25,771 nucleotides of DNA from CAZPBC01 sp964584775 (GTDB taxonomy: Bacteria > Chlamydiota > Chlamydiia > Chlamydiales > SLFE01), in NCBI GenBank assembly GCA_964584775.1, contig CAZPBC010000024.1, forward strand, positions 1 to 25,771, in the 5' to 3' direction. Both the position numbers and the translations under genes were made by a program. The notes below the pieces were generated by a model. That model saw nothing but the letters and a program-made list of their open reading frames with translations, did not search any database and was not told the DNA's origin. Below, piece by piece: positions 7,672 to 15,004 of this stretch (its first letter is position 1; the number at the start of each line of letters is the position of its first letter).

Positions 7672-9020
7672 TCGAACAGATAGCTGACTATGTTGTCCGT
7701 GACATCTCCTGGAGTGAGAAGACACTCGAGACAGCTGCCCTCGCTCTCACAGACACCCTTGCATGTGCTTTGATGGGAAGAGATCCTGCTGAGCACCTTC
7801 TTGGCCCCATCGTTCCCGGGACGGTTGTCCCAAAAGGCAGCCGTGTCATCGGCACCGATCTTTTCCTCGACCCTCTCCTTGCCAGCTTCAACAACGGCTT
7901 GCTGATCCGCTGGTTAGACTACAATGACACCTGGCTCGCCAAAGAGTGGGGGCACCCCTCTGACAACTTCGGAAGCCTCCTCTCGATGGCTGAATATAAA
8001 GAGTGCAGCACTGGGGAGCTCCTCGATGCTGCGATCCGCGCTTATGAGATCCAAGGCCAACTCGCGATCAGTAATTCCCTCAATGCATATGGCTATGACC
8101 ACGTCTTCTTTGTCAAAGTTGCCTCAGCAGCCACCGTGACGAAGCTTCTCGGTGGGAGCAGGGAGCAGGTCGCTGCGGCTGTCTCTCAAGCAATCGTGGA
8201 TCTGGGTCCCTTACGCACCTACCGCCACGCTCCCCAAACGGGTCCTCGAAAATCGTGGGCTGCGGGCGATGCAACAGCGAGAGGCGCGCAGCTCAGCTGG
8301 ATCACCCTCCAGGGAGAAGCGGGTTATCCAGAAGTGCTCTCTGCACCCAAGTGGGGATTCAACGACACTCTCTTTGAACTGCACATTGAGAACCCTCTCC
8401 ATTCTTATGTGATGGACCACATCCTCTTCAAGGCGAAGTACCCAGCCGAATTCCATGCTCAGACCGCTGTCGAAGCGGCCGTCCAGATGCACCCTGATGT
8501 CGTTCACAGATTGGATCAAATCGACAAGATCGAAATAGAGACCCATGAGTCGGCACTCAGGATCATTGATAAAGAGGGAGCGCTCCACAATTTTGCAGAC
8601 CGAGACCACTGCATGCAGTACATGGTGGCCGTCGCCCTGCTAACCGGAGACCTCAAAGAGAGCGACTACCACCCTCCTACCTGCGAAGATCCCCGCATCG
8701 ACCTGCTAAGAGGCAAGATGCAACTCATCGAAAACCCCCAGTTCAGCCGGGATTACCTCGACCCTCACAAGCGCTCGATCACCTCCAGCCTCGTGATCTA
8801 CTTTCAAGATGGACCTCCACTCGGTCCTCTCAAGATTGAAGCTCCCGTCGGCCATCCAGAGCGGCGTGCAGAAGTCCGCCCCTTGATCGACCAAAAGTTC
8901 ACCTCGGCTTACCAACAGTGCTTCCCCGATCGAGATCCTGTCTCTCTTCTTGAACAGCTCCACTCTCCTTCTCTTTTCAACCTCCCTGTCAAAGAACTCC
9001 TCACTCTTCTTTGCATGTAA
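7659..9020 (+). CDS. prpD: 2-methylcitrate dehydratase (MmgE/PrpD family)
   Basis: A 453-residue MmgE/PrpD protein that dehydrates 2-methylcitrate, closing the operon. Family landmarks are LTDTLACALMG, RWLDYNDTW, WGHPSDNFG, the glycine-rich KSWAAGDATARG and KYPAEFHAQTAVEAA. It is a little shorter than E. coli PrpD (483). I chose the ATG at 7659, which overlaps the prpC stop by 13 bases; the frame is open further upstream inside prpC, but those extra 28 residues do not resemble the family. There is no good Shine-Dalgarno site before 7659, so coupling to prpC translation is likely. No aconitase and no PrpR or PrpE gene is seen nearby. The stop lies only 2 bases before a palindrome array that may also end the transcript. 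Confidence 0.92.
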   Translation: MDRLIEQIADYVVRDISWSEKTLETAALALTDTLACALMGRDPAEHLLGPIVPGTVVPKGSRVIGTDLFLDPLLASFNNGLLIRWLDYNDTWLAKEWGHPSDNFGSLLSMAEYKECSTGELLDAAIRAYEIQGQLAISNSLNAYGYDHVFFVKVASAATVTKLLGGSREQVAAAVSQAIVDLGPLRTYRHAPQTGPRKSWAAGDATARGAQLSWITLQGEAGYPEVLSAPKWGFNDTLFELHIENPLHSYVMDHILFKAKYPAEFHAQTAVEAAVQMHPDVVHRLDQIDKIEIETHESALRIIDKEGALHNFADRDHCMQYMVAVALLTGDLKESDYHPPTCEDPRIDLLRGKMQLIENPQFSRDYLDPHKRSITSSLVIYFQDGPPLGPLKIEAPVGHPERRAEVRPLIDQKFTSAYQQCFPDRDPVSLLEQLHSPSLFNLPVKELLTLLCM

Positions 9021-9022
9021 AA

Positions 9023-9062
9023 TACTCAATGGACTGAGTATTTTTACTCAATGTATTGAGTA
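9023..9062. repeat. Left palindrome pair of an inverted operator-like array
   Basis: Two 18-bp palindromes, TACTCAATGGACTGAGTA (9023-9040) and TACTCAATGTATTGAGTA (9045-9062), start 22 bases apart. With flanking T and A runs the second becomes a perfect 12-bp stem with a 2-base centre (9041-9066) followed by TTTT, so this element could also act as the prpD terminator. As a block it is the inverted copy of the right pair at 9125-9164: reverse-complemented, 36 of 40 bases match, the first 28 without a change. Confidence 0.85.
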
Positions 9063-9117
9063 AAAATTTTGTCTACCCCCCTTTATTTCGACCTAAGTCT
9101 TTAATTATAAGCAACAC

Positions 9118-9146
9118 TTGACAATACTCAATACATTGAGTAAAAA
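9118..9146 (+). promoter_or_regulatory. Promoter of the first DUF4143 ATPase with operator in its spacer
   Basis: TTGACA (9118-9123) is followed by a 17-base spacer and TAAAAA (9141-9146). The third palindrome (9125-9142) fills the spacer, the classic place for a repressor site. On the opposite strand a perfect TATAAT (9104-9109) with TTGAGT 16 bases upstream (9126-9131) suggests a second start running left, back towards prpD. Confidence 0.55.
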
Positions 9147-9164
9147 TACTCAATAGATTGAGCA
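9125..9164. repeat. Right palindrome pair of the operator-like array
   Basis: TACTCAATACATTGAGTA (9125-9142) and TACTCAATAGATTGAGCA (9147-9164) are again 22 bases apart, so both sites face the same side of the helix. The second one ends just before the AAAGGA ribosome binding site of the ATPase gene. Consensus over the four sites: TACTCAAT-N2-ATTGAGTA. A protein bound here would block both promoter and ribosome-site region. Confidence 0.88.
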
Positions 9165-9176
9165 AAAGGAATAAAG

Positions 9177-10367
9177 ATGAAAAGACGACCGATTTACAAG
9201 CAGCTTTACCAACGGCTTCAAGACCCGAGAAAACTCATCCAAGTACTTCTCGGGCCTCGACAAATTGGAAAAACAACTCTTGTTCTTCAGCTAGCTGAGG
9301 AGCTGAAAAGACCTTGTCACTACATCACAGCTGATTTGGCAACACTTCAAGATCTTAGCTGGATTGAGCAACAGTGGAATGTCGCAAGACAGCTGGTGGA
9401 TCCGAATAGAGGTGCCCTACTTATTATTGATGAAGTTCAAAAGATTAAACACTGGTCAGACATGATAAAATCTTTATGGGATGAGGACACACGAAGAGGA
9501 ATTAATCTCTCCGTGATCCTATTAGGCTCTTCACCATGGCTTGTACAAAAAGGGCTTACTGAAAGTTTAGCAGGTCGCTTTGAGGTTCTCCCTGTCACAC
9601 ATTGGTCTTTTAGTGAAATGGAAGACGTTTTCGGCTGGTCCATTGATGACTACCTCTATTTTGGAGGATATCCAGGTGCCGCACACTTGGCAGACCGCCA
9701 AGACTCCTCAAGGTGGACTCAGTATATAAATGACTCTATTATAGAGACTACAATCTCTCGTGACATTCTCCTCATGGCCCAAATCAATAAACCTGCTCTC
9801 CTTCGCAGACTTTTTCAACTTGGTTGTAACTATTCTGGTCAAATCCTTTCATATACGAAAATGATGGGTGAACTCCAAGATGTCGGAAACACAACAACCC
9901 TAGCTCATTACTTAGAATTACTCAATGGTGCAGGTTTACTCGGCGGTCTACAAAAATTTGCAATCCAACCCTTTAGAAGAAAAGGATCTAGCCCGAAGTT
10001 TGGGGTGTACAATACAGCACTCATGTCAGCACAATCAGACTACAGCTTTGAAGAGGCAAAAAAGGATAGACCTTTTTGGGGACGATTAGTTGAGTCCTCG
10101 GTTGGTGCTTATTTAATGAACTCCATCAGAGGCACTAAAGTAGAGCTGTTCTATTGGCGTGAGGGAGATCAAGAAGTTGATTTCGTACTAAAAAGAGGAA
10201 CTCGTATCACTGCTATCGAGGTCAAAAGTGGCAGAGAGTCATTACGATGTTCCGGTATGGATACTTTTGTTAAAAACTACCAACCTTCTAAAGTATTGCT
10301 TATCGGTGAGAAGGGGCTACCTCTTAAGAAGTTCCTAAAAACACCTCTTGAAAATTTGATTGATTGA
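9177..10367 (+). CDS. AAA ATPase with C-terminal DUF4143 (nuclease-like) domain
   Basis: A 396-residue protein of the AAA_14/DUF4143 type; the biological role of this family is poorly known. Walker A is GPRQIGKTT (residues 26-34) and Walker B LLIIDEVQ (about 81-88). A sensor segment (ILLGSSPW) and the LAGRFEVLPVTHWSFSEM region follow. The middle (ILSYTKMMGELQDVGNTTTL) looks like a winged-helix segment. The C-terminus has a PD-(D/E)XK-like pattern, QEVDFVLKRG...AIEVKSG, also typical of the family. The start has AAAGGA 6 bases upstream. It stands alone, A/T-richer than the prp genes, with a self-standing promoter and palindrome array, which points to acquisition and to tight control, possibly by the protein itself. 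A second, only distantly similar member lies at 20331-21587. Confidence 0.85.
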   Translation: MKRRPIYKQLYQRLQDPRKLIQVLLGPRQIGKTTLVLQLAEELKRPCHYITADLATLQDLSWIEQQWNVARQLVDPNRGALLIIDEVQKIKHWSDMIKSLWDEDTRRGINLSVILLGSSPWLVQKGLTESLAGRFEVLPVTHWSFSEMEDVFGWSIDDYLYFGGYPGAAHLADRQDSSRWTQYINDSIIETTISRDILLMAQINKPALLRRLFQLGCNYSGQILSYTKMMGELQDVGNTTTLAHYLELLNGAGLLGGLQKFAIQPFRRKGSSPKFGVYNTALMSAQSDYSFEEAKKDRPFWGRLVESSVGAYLMNSIRGTKVELFYWREGDQEVDFVLKRGTRITAIEVKSGRESLRCSGMDTFVKNYQPSKVLLIGEKGLPLKKFLKTPLENLID

Positions 10368-10384
10368 ATTCAATTGTTTTTTTT
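10363..10384 (+). terminator. Weak terminator after the first ATPase
   Basis: The palindrome ATTGAATTCAAT (10363-10374) overlaps the TGA stop and is followed by G and eight T (10377-10384). The stem is short and A/T-rich, so termination would rest mainly on the T run. Confidence 0.4.
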
Positions 10385-10392
10385 CATGAGTT

Positions 10393-10421
10393 TTGATATC
10401 CCTGACCTTTGATACGAAAAT
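10393..10421 (+). promoter_or_regulatory. Likely promoter of the secreted hypothetical protein
   Basis: TTGATA (10393-10398), a 17-base spacer and GAAAAT (10416-10421) precede the ATG at 10444, with AAGGTTAGGA (10431-10440) as ribosome binding region. Both boxes match the consensus only in part. Confidence 0.35.
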
Positions 10422-10443
10422 TTTTACATCAAGGTTAGGACCT

Positions 10444-11277
10444 ATGACTCAGAAATTCTTTGCATTTTTCCTTTTACTCGCTTTGCCCCTCTGCACACTT
10501 CAAGCTCGAGTTCCTCAGGGTGTTGGTAGCATGAAACAGCGAAGTCAACTTGCAGGCTTACAGATGGAGGCAACTCCTGCTGAGAGTGAACCTCAGGAGG
10601 TCGCCGAAGCGACTGAGACCGCTCCCATCACCGATATGGATGACGAGGAAGAGATGGAACCAGAGCAAAAAGAGCCTCAGGTCTGGAAAAAAAAAAGCGC
10701 TGAGCCCAGTAGCAAAAAAAAAAGCTATGAAAATCCGGTTTCTGCAGACGAAATGAGGGCTCACACCCCTCCCAAGAAGCTCTATCTTGGCGGGTCACCC
10801 AAGTCTTCAGAAATCACTCCCCCCTCCTGCATTGACGACCCTTGCGCCTGCCCACAGGAACAGATTCCACGTTCCACATGGCTACGCTACAGCGTGATCC
10901 CCGGAGCGATTGTGGGCGCAGCAATCGGAACTGCCATCTGGGCAGCGATCGAAGGGGCGAATGACGACAACCCCACACCACCGACTGCACCTGATCAAAT
11001 TCTCCAATTTGAAGCTTTGAACGCTTCAGGAATCCCTGTGACCGTGATCGTGACACCCCCCAGTCAAGCAACAGACACCCTCAACCCTCCTCCTGGAGGA
11101 AGTGACATAGGGCCGGTGATCGAAAATCCTCAGGGAGGCATTTACACCTTTCAAGTCCCTGGGCCATTTGAAGATCCGCCAGAGGTCTCCATTAACATTT
11201 ACATTGGTGGAGTGCTCACTGATAACCTCTTCCTTCCGGGTAACCCACCCACTGGGAGCTTTACTTTTACTCCCTAA
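10444..11277 (+). CDS. Hypothetical exported protein with one membrane segment
   Basis: A 277-residue protein that I do not recognise. The start at 10444 is chosen because it gives a clean signal peptide (MTQKFFAFFLLLALPLCTLQA, one residue longer than quoted limits allow in other places: Lys4, a hydrophobic core, cleavage after QA) and has AGGA upstream; a TTG at 10393 would place 17 odd residues in front and is part of the promoter. Residues 30-110 are acidic and lysine-rich low complexity (EDEEEMEPEQKE, KKSAEPSSKKK). A glycine/alanine-rich hydrophobic helix with small-residue spacing (IPGAIVGAAIGTAIWAAI) follows near residue 155, then a Pro/Thr-rich linker and a probably beta-rich C-terminus. 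A paired CIDDPCACP segment before the helix holds three cysteines. It may sit in the periplasm or envelope. It is convergent with the MFS gene, 9 bases away. Confidence 0.6.
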   Translation: MTQKFFAFFLLLALPLCTLQARVPQGVGSMKQRSQLAGLQMEATPAESEPQEVAEATETAPITDMDDEEEMEPEQKEPQVWKKKSAEPSSKKKSYENPVSADEMRAHTPPKKLYLGGSPKSSEITPPSCIDDPCACPQEQIPRSTWLRYSVIPGAIVGAAIGTAIWAAIEGANDDNPTPPTAPDQILQFEALNASGIPVTVIVTPPSQATDTLNPPPGGSDIGPVIENPQGGIYTFQVPGPFEDPPEVSINIYIGGVLTDNLFLPGNPPTGSFTFTP

Positions 11278-11286
11278 TCGTTCTGA

Positions 11287-12507
11287 CTACTCTTCAGAAG
11301 AGATATTTGGTTCCATCTCGTAAGTGATAGCCGTTTGTGGAGAAATTGGCACGAGGTGTGTTTTATCCTCCTGTGGAACAGGATCGCGGATGAAGCTCCC
11401 GATGATACAGAGGACGATCACCAGAAAAAAGATCGTGATCAAGAAAACAAAGATCCCGCTATACCCCAAGGCATGCAAGAAAAAAGGACAGAGAAGAGGT
11501 CCTAGAATGGCCCCCGCCCCATAAGCTAGAGTCAAAATCCCAGCTGCTGCAATCAAATGATCCACAATAAAACGGTCGCAAGCATGAGAGATACTCGTTG
11601 GATAGATGGTGAAAGAGCAAGCCCCCAGCGAACAAATGGCGACGTACACCAGCCAGTGCTCCTCAGGGAAGAAAAAGATCAAACCAGCCGGGATCATACC
11701 CAGAAGGCTGAGCCCCACCAAAACCACTCGCCGACTGATGCGGTCGGAAATCCACCCCACGGGCACCTGAGCAAGAAACCCTCCTCCAATACAGAGGCTC
11801 ATAATATAGGAGGGAGGATATTGGTAGTGGTTGGCAAAGAGCGGCAAGAAACTATAGATCACGCTGATCGTGATTCCTGCCAAAAACGCTCCGAAAAACC
11901 CCACAGGGGAACTCCTAAAGACCTTCTTGAGGGCACCGGGCATTGTTGCCCCAAGCTCTGGAGCCGAAGTACGCGTGAGCGTCACTGGCAAGACCGAAAA
12001 TGCAATCAAGAGCCCTGAGATCAGAAACCCTTCAAGAGTGGTGTGGTCGATCGCTAAAAGAAGCAGCTGGCTAAGGGCCATCCCTCCAGCAAGAGCAAGC
12101 ATATAAAAGCCTAAAACCCTGCCGCGGATCGTCGGGGAGGTGACCACAAGCATCCAACTTTCGATCACGACATACAAGGCTGCGATGCAAAATCCGATAG
12201 AGAAACGGACAACGACCCACGTATCCACCGACATCCGCAAACCCTGAAACATCACGAGCATGGTCAGAAGAGAGGCAAAAACAGCATAGGCACGGATGTG
12301 CTTAATCCGAGAAACAAGCGACTCTACCCGCGTGCCTCCAAACAAAAACCCCGCATAGTAGGCCGCGTTGACCACCCCAATCAATGCAGAGCTCGTTCCC
12401 ATCTCGTGGAGTTTGAGCGACGTAAAGGTGATTAAAAAACCCGAGCCCAACATCAAGAAGGTAAAGCTCAGGAAGGGAGCGACTAGAAGCTTAAAAGAAT
12501 TCAGCAT
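11287..12507 (-). CDS. MFS transporter, YcaD-like
   Basis: A 406-residue major facilitator with 12 predicted membrane helices. The N-terminus (SFTFLMLGSGFLITFTSLKL) and the segment SSALIGVVNAAYYAGFLFGG resemble the YcaD/YbfB-type carriers. After helix 2 comes a variant of the MFS loop motif (GGTRVESLVSRIKHIR), and between helices 8 and 9 GWISDRISRRVVLVG. Helix 5 carries GRVLGFYMLALAGG. The C-terminal tail is cytoplasmic, about 35 residues. The substrate cannot be told from sequence. It starts with ATG at 12507; a purine-rich GATGAGAG lies somewhat far upstream. It is a single gene, divergent from the HIT protein. Confidence 0.85.
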   Translation of the reverse strand: MLNSFKLLVAPFLSFTFLMLGSGFLITFTSLKLHEMGTSSALIGVVNAAYYAGFLFGGTRVESLVSRIKHIRAYAVFASLLTMLVMFQGLRMSVDTWVVVRFSIGFCIAALYVVIESWMLVVTSPTIRGRVLGFYMLALAGGMALSQLLLLAIDHTTLEGFLISGLLIAFSVLPVTLTRTSAPELGATMPGALKKVFRSSPVGFFGAFLAGITISVIYSFLPLFANHYQYPPSYIMSLCIGGGFLAQVPVGWISDRISRRVVLVGLSLLGMIPAGLIFFFPEEHWLVYVAICSLGACSFTIYPTSISHACDRFIVDHLIAAAGILTLAYGAGAILGPLLCPFFLHALGYSGIFVFLITIFFLVIVLCIIGSFIRDPVPQEDKTHLVPISPQTAITYEMEPNISSEE

Positions 12508-12756
12508 CGAAAAAAATCTCTCATCATATATCTCTAGAATATGGTAAATCTGGGGATGATGTCTTCATTTTTTTTAGGGAAGCAGAGATTAATGAAATTA
12601 TATAAATCTATCGAGGCGTTTTTCGTCAAAATGGAATCGGATTTTCGATGTAAGCTTCTAAAAGTCAAAAGAAGTGGAAAACAAAGTTCTGTAAGAAAAA
12701 AACCAAACTTTGTCCATAAGACACTCTATAGCTTTTCCTTTATCACTCTCTTGACG

Positions 12757-13770
12757 ATGGCTGACCTCGACCCACGCCACCCGATCTTGGAGGCTCCCAC
12801 ACCGGATCTCTACCGCACAGAGACAGTCAAACTTTACGCTCCTATCTACTCCTCCACAAACGACTCCCTCGCTGTTAGGTCCCTGACGAACCACCAGCGT
12901 TTTAAAAACTGGACAAAGAATGAACACCTCGAAAGCTTCAAAGCGCTTCAGCGGATTCAACGCCTCTGGAAGAAGAGCGGTGCCTTTGATAGTTTTCTGA
13001 TCGTCGGTAAAACGTCTCCCAACCTTCGCTCCGAAACCTTCGAGTGGGAGGTGGTCCCCTTCGACTCCGAAAAATCCGAATACACCAAACATTTCAAGCT
13101 CATCTGGAATCGCGCGTTTGGCAACCGCCCCTCACCTGAGTCTAAACAGATCAAACGCGCTAAGAAAGCCCGAGAAACGCTTGCCATGCATAGCCCCCGT
13201 CCACCAAAAGAAAAAAAGCCCTGCACTCAAGAGGATCCCTTCTGTAACGAAGAAGTTTTACAAAAGCAACGCATCCTCAGCGGCAAGAAGGTGGACCTCC
13301 TCTACGACTACGCCCCTGGCACGATTCTAGAGGAAGCACCCCACTTCCTGATCATCACAAAAGAGCCGCGAGAAAGCTTCACCGACTTGACTGCAGAAGA
13401 GTACCTCGAAGCCATGGTGTTCACACAGAAGATCGCTGAGTACTACGCGGATAAGAACCCTCAGAGCTCACTCTTTCTCCTGCAGAAATCAGGTGAAGCT
13501 GCCGGAGAGACCATCCCTCACTGGCACCTCCATGTAATTGCTATTGAGGAAGATATGCATCTACCCGACGCGCAGTTTCCTTGTAGCCGCTCCCCAATGA
13601 GCTGCACTCGGCTCTCTAGCCCCTTTCTTCATATCAAAAACTCCTGCAAAGAGATATGGCAAGGATGCCGCAATCTTGCTTTCTTAATCCTTCCAGATCA
13701 GAAGCTTAGCGATGAAGAGCTCAAAGCCCGCGTCGCCCATTATCGAGAAGAGTTTCAATTTGATTTTTAA
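12757..13770 (+). CDS. HIT-superfamily protein with two HIT-like modules
   Basis: A 337-residue protein ending with a canonical histidine triad, ETIPHWHLHVIAI (first His at about residue 255), the signature of nucleotide hydrolases and transferases that act on the alpha-phosphate of nucleotides. The N-terminal half repeats the same layout: SFLIVGKTSPNLRSETFEWEVV lines up with LFLLQKSGEAAGETIPHWHLHV, with the histidines replaced by Glu and Val, so it looks like a degenerate first HIT module as in the GalT/Ap4A-phosphorylase branch. Start: the frame is open back to 12541 (ATG; also ATG at 12592), but codons become abruptly C/G-ending from the ATG at 12757, and the A/T-rich 12541-12756 lacks recognisable sequence. 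None of the starts has a convincing ribosome site, so an N-terminal extension of up to 72 residues remains possible. The 249 bases from 12508 to 12756 hold no other feature I can support. Confidence 0.75.
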   Translation: MADLDPRHPILEAPTPDLYRTETVKLYAPIYSSTNDSLAVRSLTNHQRFKNWTKNEHLESFKALQRIQRLWKKSGAFDSFLIVGKTSPNLRSETFEWEVVPFDSEKSEYTKHFKLIWNRAFGNRPSPESKQIKRAKKARETLAMHSPRPPKEKKPCTQEDPFCNEEVLQKQRILSGKKVDLLYDYAPGTILEEAPHFLIITKEPRESFTDLTAEEYLEAMVFTQKIAEYYADKNPQSSLFLLQKSGEAAGETIPHWHLHVIAIEEDMHLPDAQFPCSRSPMSCTRLSSPFLHIKNSCKEIWQGCRNLAFLILPDQKLSDEELKARVAHYREEFQFDF

Positions 13771-13810
13771 CTCCTCTACACCCACACTGGGGGTATAAGG
13801 AAAGGAGGAG
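13771..13810 (+). promoter_or_regulatory. Anti-Shine-Dalgarno hairpin before the aldolase
   Basis: CTCCTC (13771-13776), directly after the stop of the HIT gene, is complementary to GAGGAG (13805-13810), the core of the very strong aldolase ribosome site AAAGGAGGAG. An inner stem ACCC (13780-13783) with GGGT (13791-13794) sits between them. Folding would hide the ribosome site. Confidence 0.4.
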
Positions 13811-13816
13811 AATTGT

Positions 13817-14893
13817 ATGCTACAGGAAACCACCCAACTTGCAGAACTTCTAGGAGATGAAGCAGAGTCGCTCCTCTCTTACCACTGTGAAAAAATTCCT
13901 AAGTCGAGCCTCATTCTTCCCAGCTACAACTGGGTCGACACCGTGACTGGCATCAGTGACCGCAACAACCGCGTGATGCGGAGTTTAGAGACCCTCTTCA
14001 ACCACGGGCGTCTTTCAGGGACCGGCTACCTCTCCCTCCTTCCTGTCGACCAGGGTATTGAGCACTCAGCGGGCGCCTCTTTTGCGCCAAACCCCATCTA
14101 CTTTGACCCTGAAAACATTGTCAAATTTGGAATCGAAGCTGGTTGTAACGGTGTCGCCTCCACTCTTGGAGTTCTGGGAGCTGTTTCTAGAAAGTACGCG
14201 CACAAGATCCCCTTTATCGTCAAAATCAACCACAACGAACTGCTCAGCTACCCGAACACCTTCGACCAAATCCTCTTTGCAAGTGTCGACCAAGCCTATG
14301 ACATGGGAGCGGTTGCCGTCGGTGCAACCATCTATTTCGGATCTCCTGAATCAGACAGGCAAATTCAAGAGATCTCACGCGCTTTTGAGCACGCCCATGA
14401 CCTTGGAATGGCAACCATTCTCTGGTGTTATCTCCGCAACCCACACTTCAACGTCAACGGCACCAATTACCACGCGAGCGCCGACCTCACTGGTCAAGCA
14501 AACCACCTCGGCGTCACGATCCAAGCCGATATAGTCAAACAGAAGCTTCCTACCAACGACGGAGGGTACATCGCTCTAAATGACGGTAAAAAGAGCTTCG
14601 GTAAATACAGCGATCTCATGTACGAAAACCTCCTCACGGACCACCCGATTGACCTCTGTCGCTACCAAGTGCTCAACAGCTACTGCGGACGCGCTGGTCT
14701 CATCAACTCTGGAGGAGCTTCAGGCAAAAATGACAAAGCTGCGGCTGTCAGAACCGCTGTCATTAACAAGCGTGCTGGTGGAATGGGTCTCATTTCTGGA
14801 AGGAAGACTTTCCAGAAACCCATGAAAGATGGAATCGAAATGTTCCACGCCATCCAAGATGTTTACTTAAATCCTGAAGTGACCATTGCGTAA
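13817..14893 (+). CDS. fbaB: Fructose-bisphosphate aldolase class I (archaeal/DhnA type)
   Basis: A 358-residue Schiff-base aldolase of the DeoC/FbaB family, the type used by chlamydiae for glycolysis and gluconeogenesis (fructose-1,6-bisphosphate to dihydroxyacetone phosphate and glyceraldehyde-3-phosphate). Key segments are LLPVDQGIEHS near residue 75, FIVKINHNE, MGAVAVGATIYFGS, and IQADIVKQKLP, which holds the lysine expected to form the Schiff base. The phosphate-binding GLINSGGASG and GGMGLISGRK are near the C-terminus. The ATG has an ideal ribosome site (AAAGGAGGAG, 6 bases upstream), the strongest in the window, fitting a highly expressed glycolytic enzyme. It ends at a strong terminator. 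Confidence 0.93.
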   Translation: MLQETTQLAELLGDEAESLLSYHCEKIPKSSLILPSYNWVDTVTGISDRNNRVMRSLETLFNHGRLSGTGYLSLLPVDQGIEHSAGASFAPNPIYFDPENIVKFGIEAGCNGVASTLGVLGAVSRKYAHKIPFIVKINHNELLSYPNTFDQILFASVDQAYDMGAVAVGATIYFGSPESDRQIQEISRAFEHAHDLGMATILWCYLRNPHFNVNGTNYHASADLTGQANHLGVTIQADIVKQKLPTNDGGYIALNDGKKSFGKYSDLMYENLLTDHPIDLCRYQVLNSYCGRAGLINSGGASGKNDKAAAVRTAVINKRAGGMGLISGRKTFQKPMKDGIEMFHAIQDVYLNPEVTIA

Positions 14894-14938
14894 AAACAGC
14901 TATCTTGTTAATTTACGCTCGCAAGCGTTGAACATGTG

Positions 14939-14985
14939 TGTGTTCAGGTGGCTAAATTAACTACCTGAACACATACTGTTTTTCT
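14939..14985 (+). terminator. Terminator after the aldolase, attenuator-like
   Basis: TGTGTTCAGGT (14939-14949) pairs perfectly with ACCTGAACACA (14963-14973) around a 13-base loop, followed by TGTTTTTCTTT. The left arm can instead pair with TGAACA at 14929-14934, and the loop TAAATTAAC (14953-14961) is complementary to GTTAATTTA (14907-14915). It lies between fbaB and the phosphatase gene, whose ATG is 20 bases further on. Confidence 0.8.
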
Positions 14986-15004
14986 TTCCCTCACCTTCTT
15001 TTCT

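Noticed and set aside
8706..9029. Minus-strand open frame of 107 codons under the 3' end of prpD
   Set aside because: It is the mirror of prpD coding sequence and has no family features, although a leftward promoter candidate near 9104-9131 could transcribe it as antisense RNA.
9023..9164. CRISPR array or IS-element end
   Set aside because: Only four short palindromes with 22-bp steps and no unique spacers; no transposase is near. The ATPase is not a known transposase.
11557..12018. Plus-strand open frame of 153 codons inside the YcaD-like gene
   Set aside because: Highly polar product with many His/Arg/Pro, the usual shadow of membrane-protein coding sequence on the other strand.
12658..13092. 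Minus-strand open frame of 144 codons opposite the HIT gene
   Set aside because: Codon pattern and family match favour the plus strand; the product has no recognisable motif.
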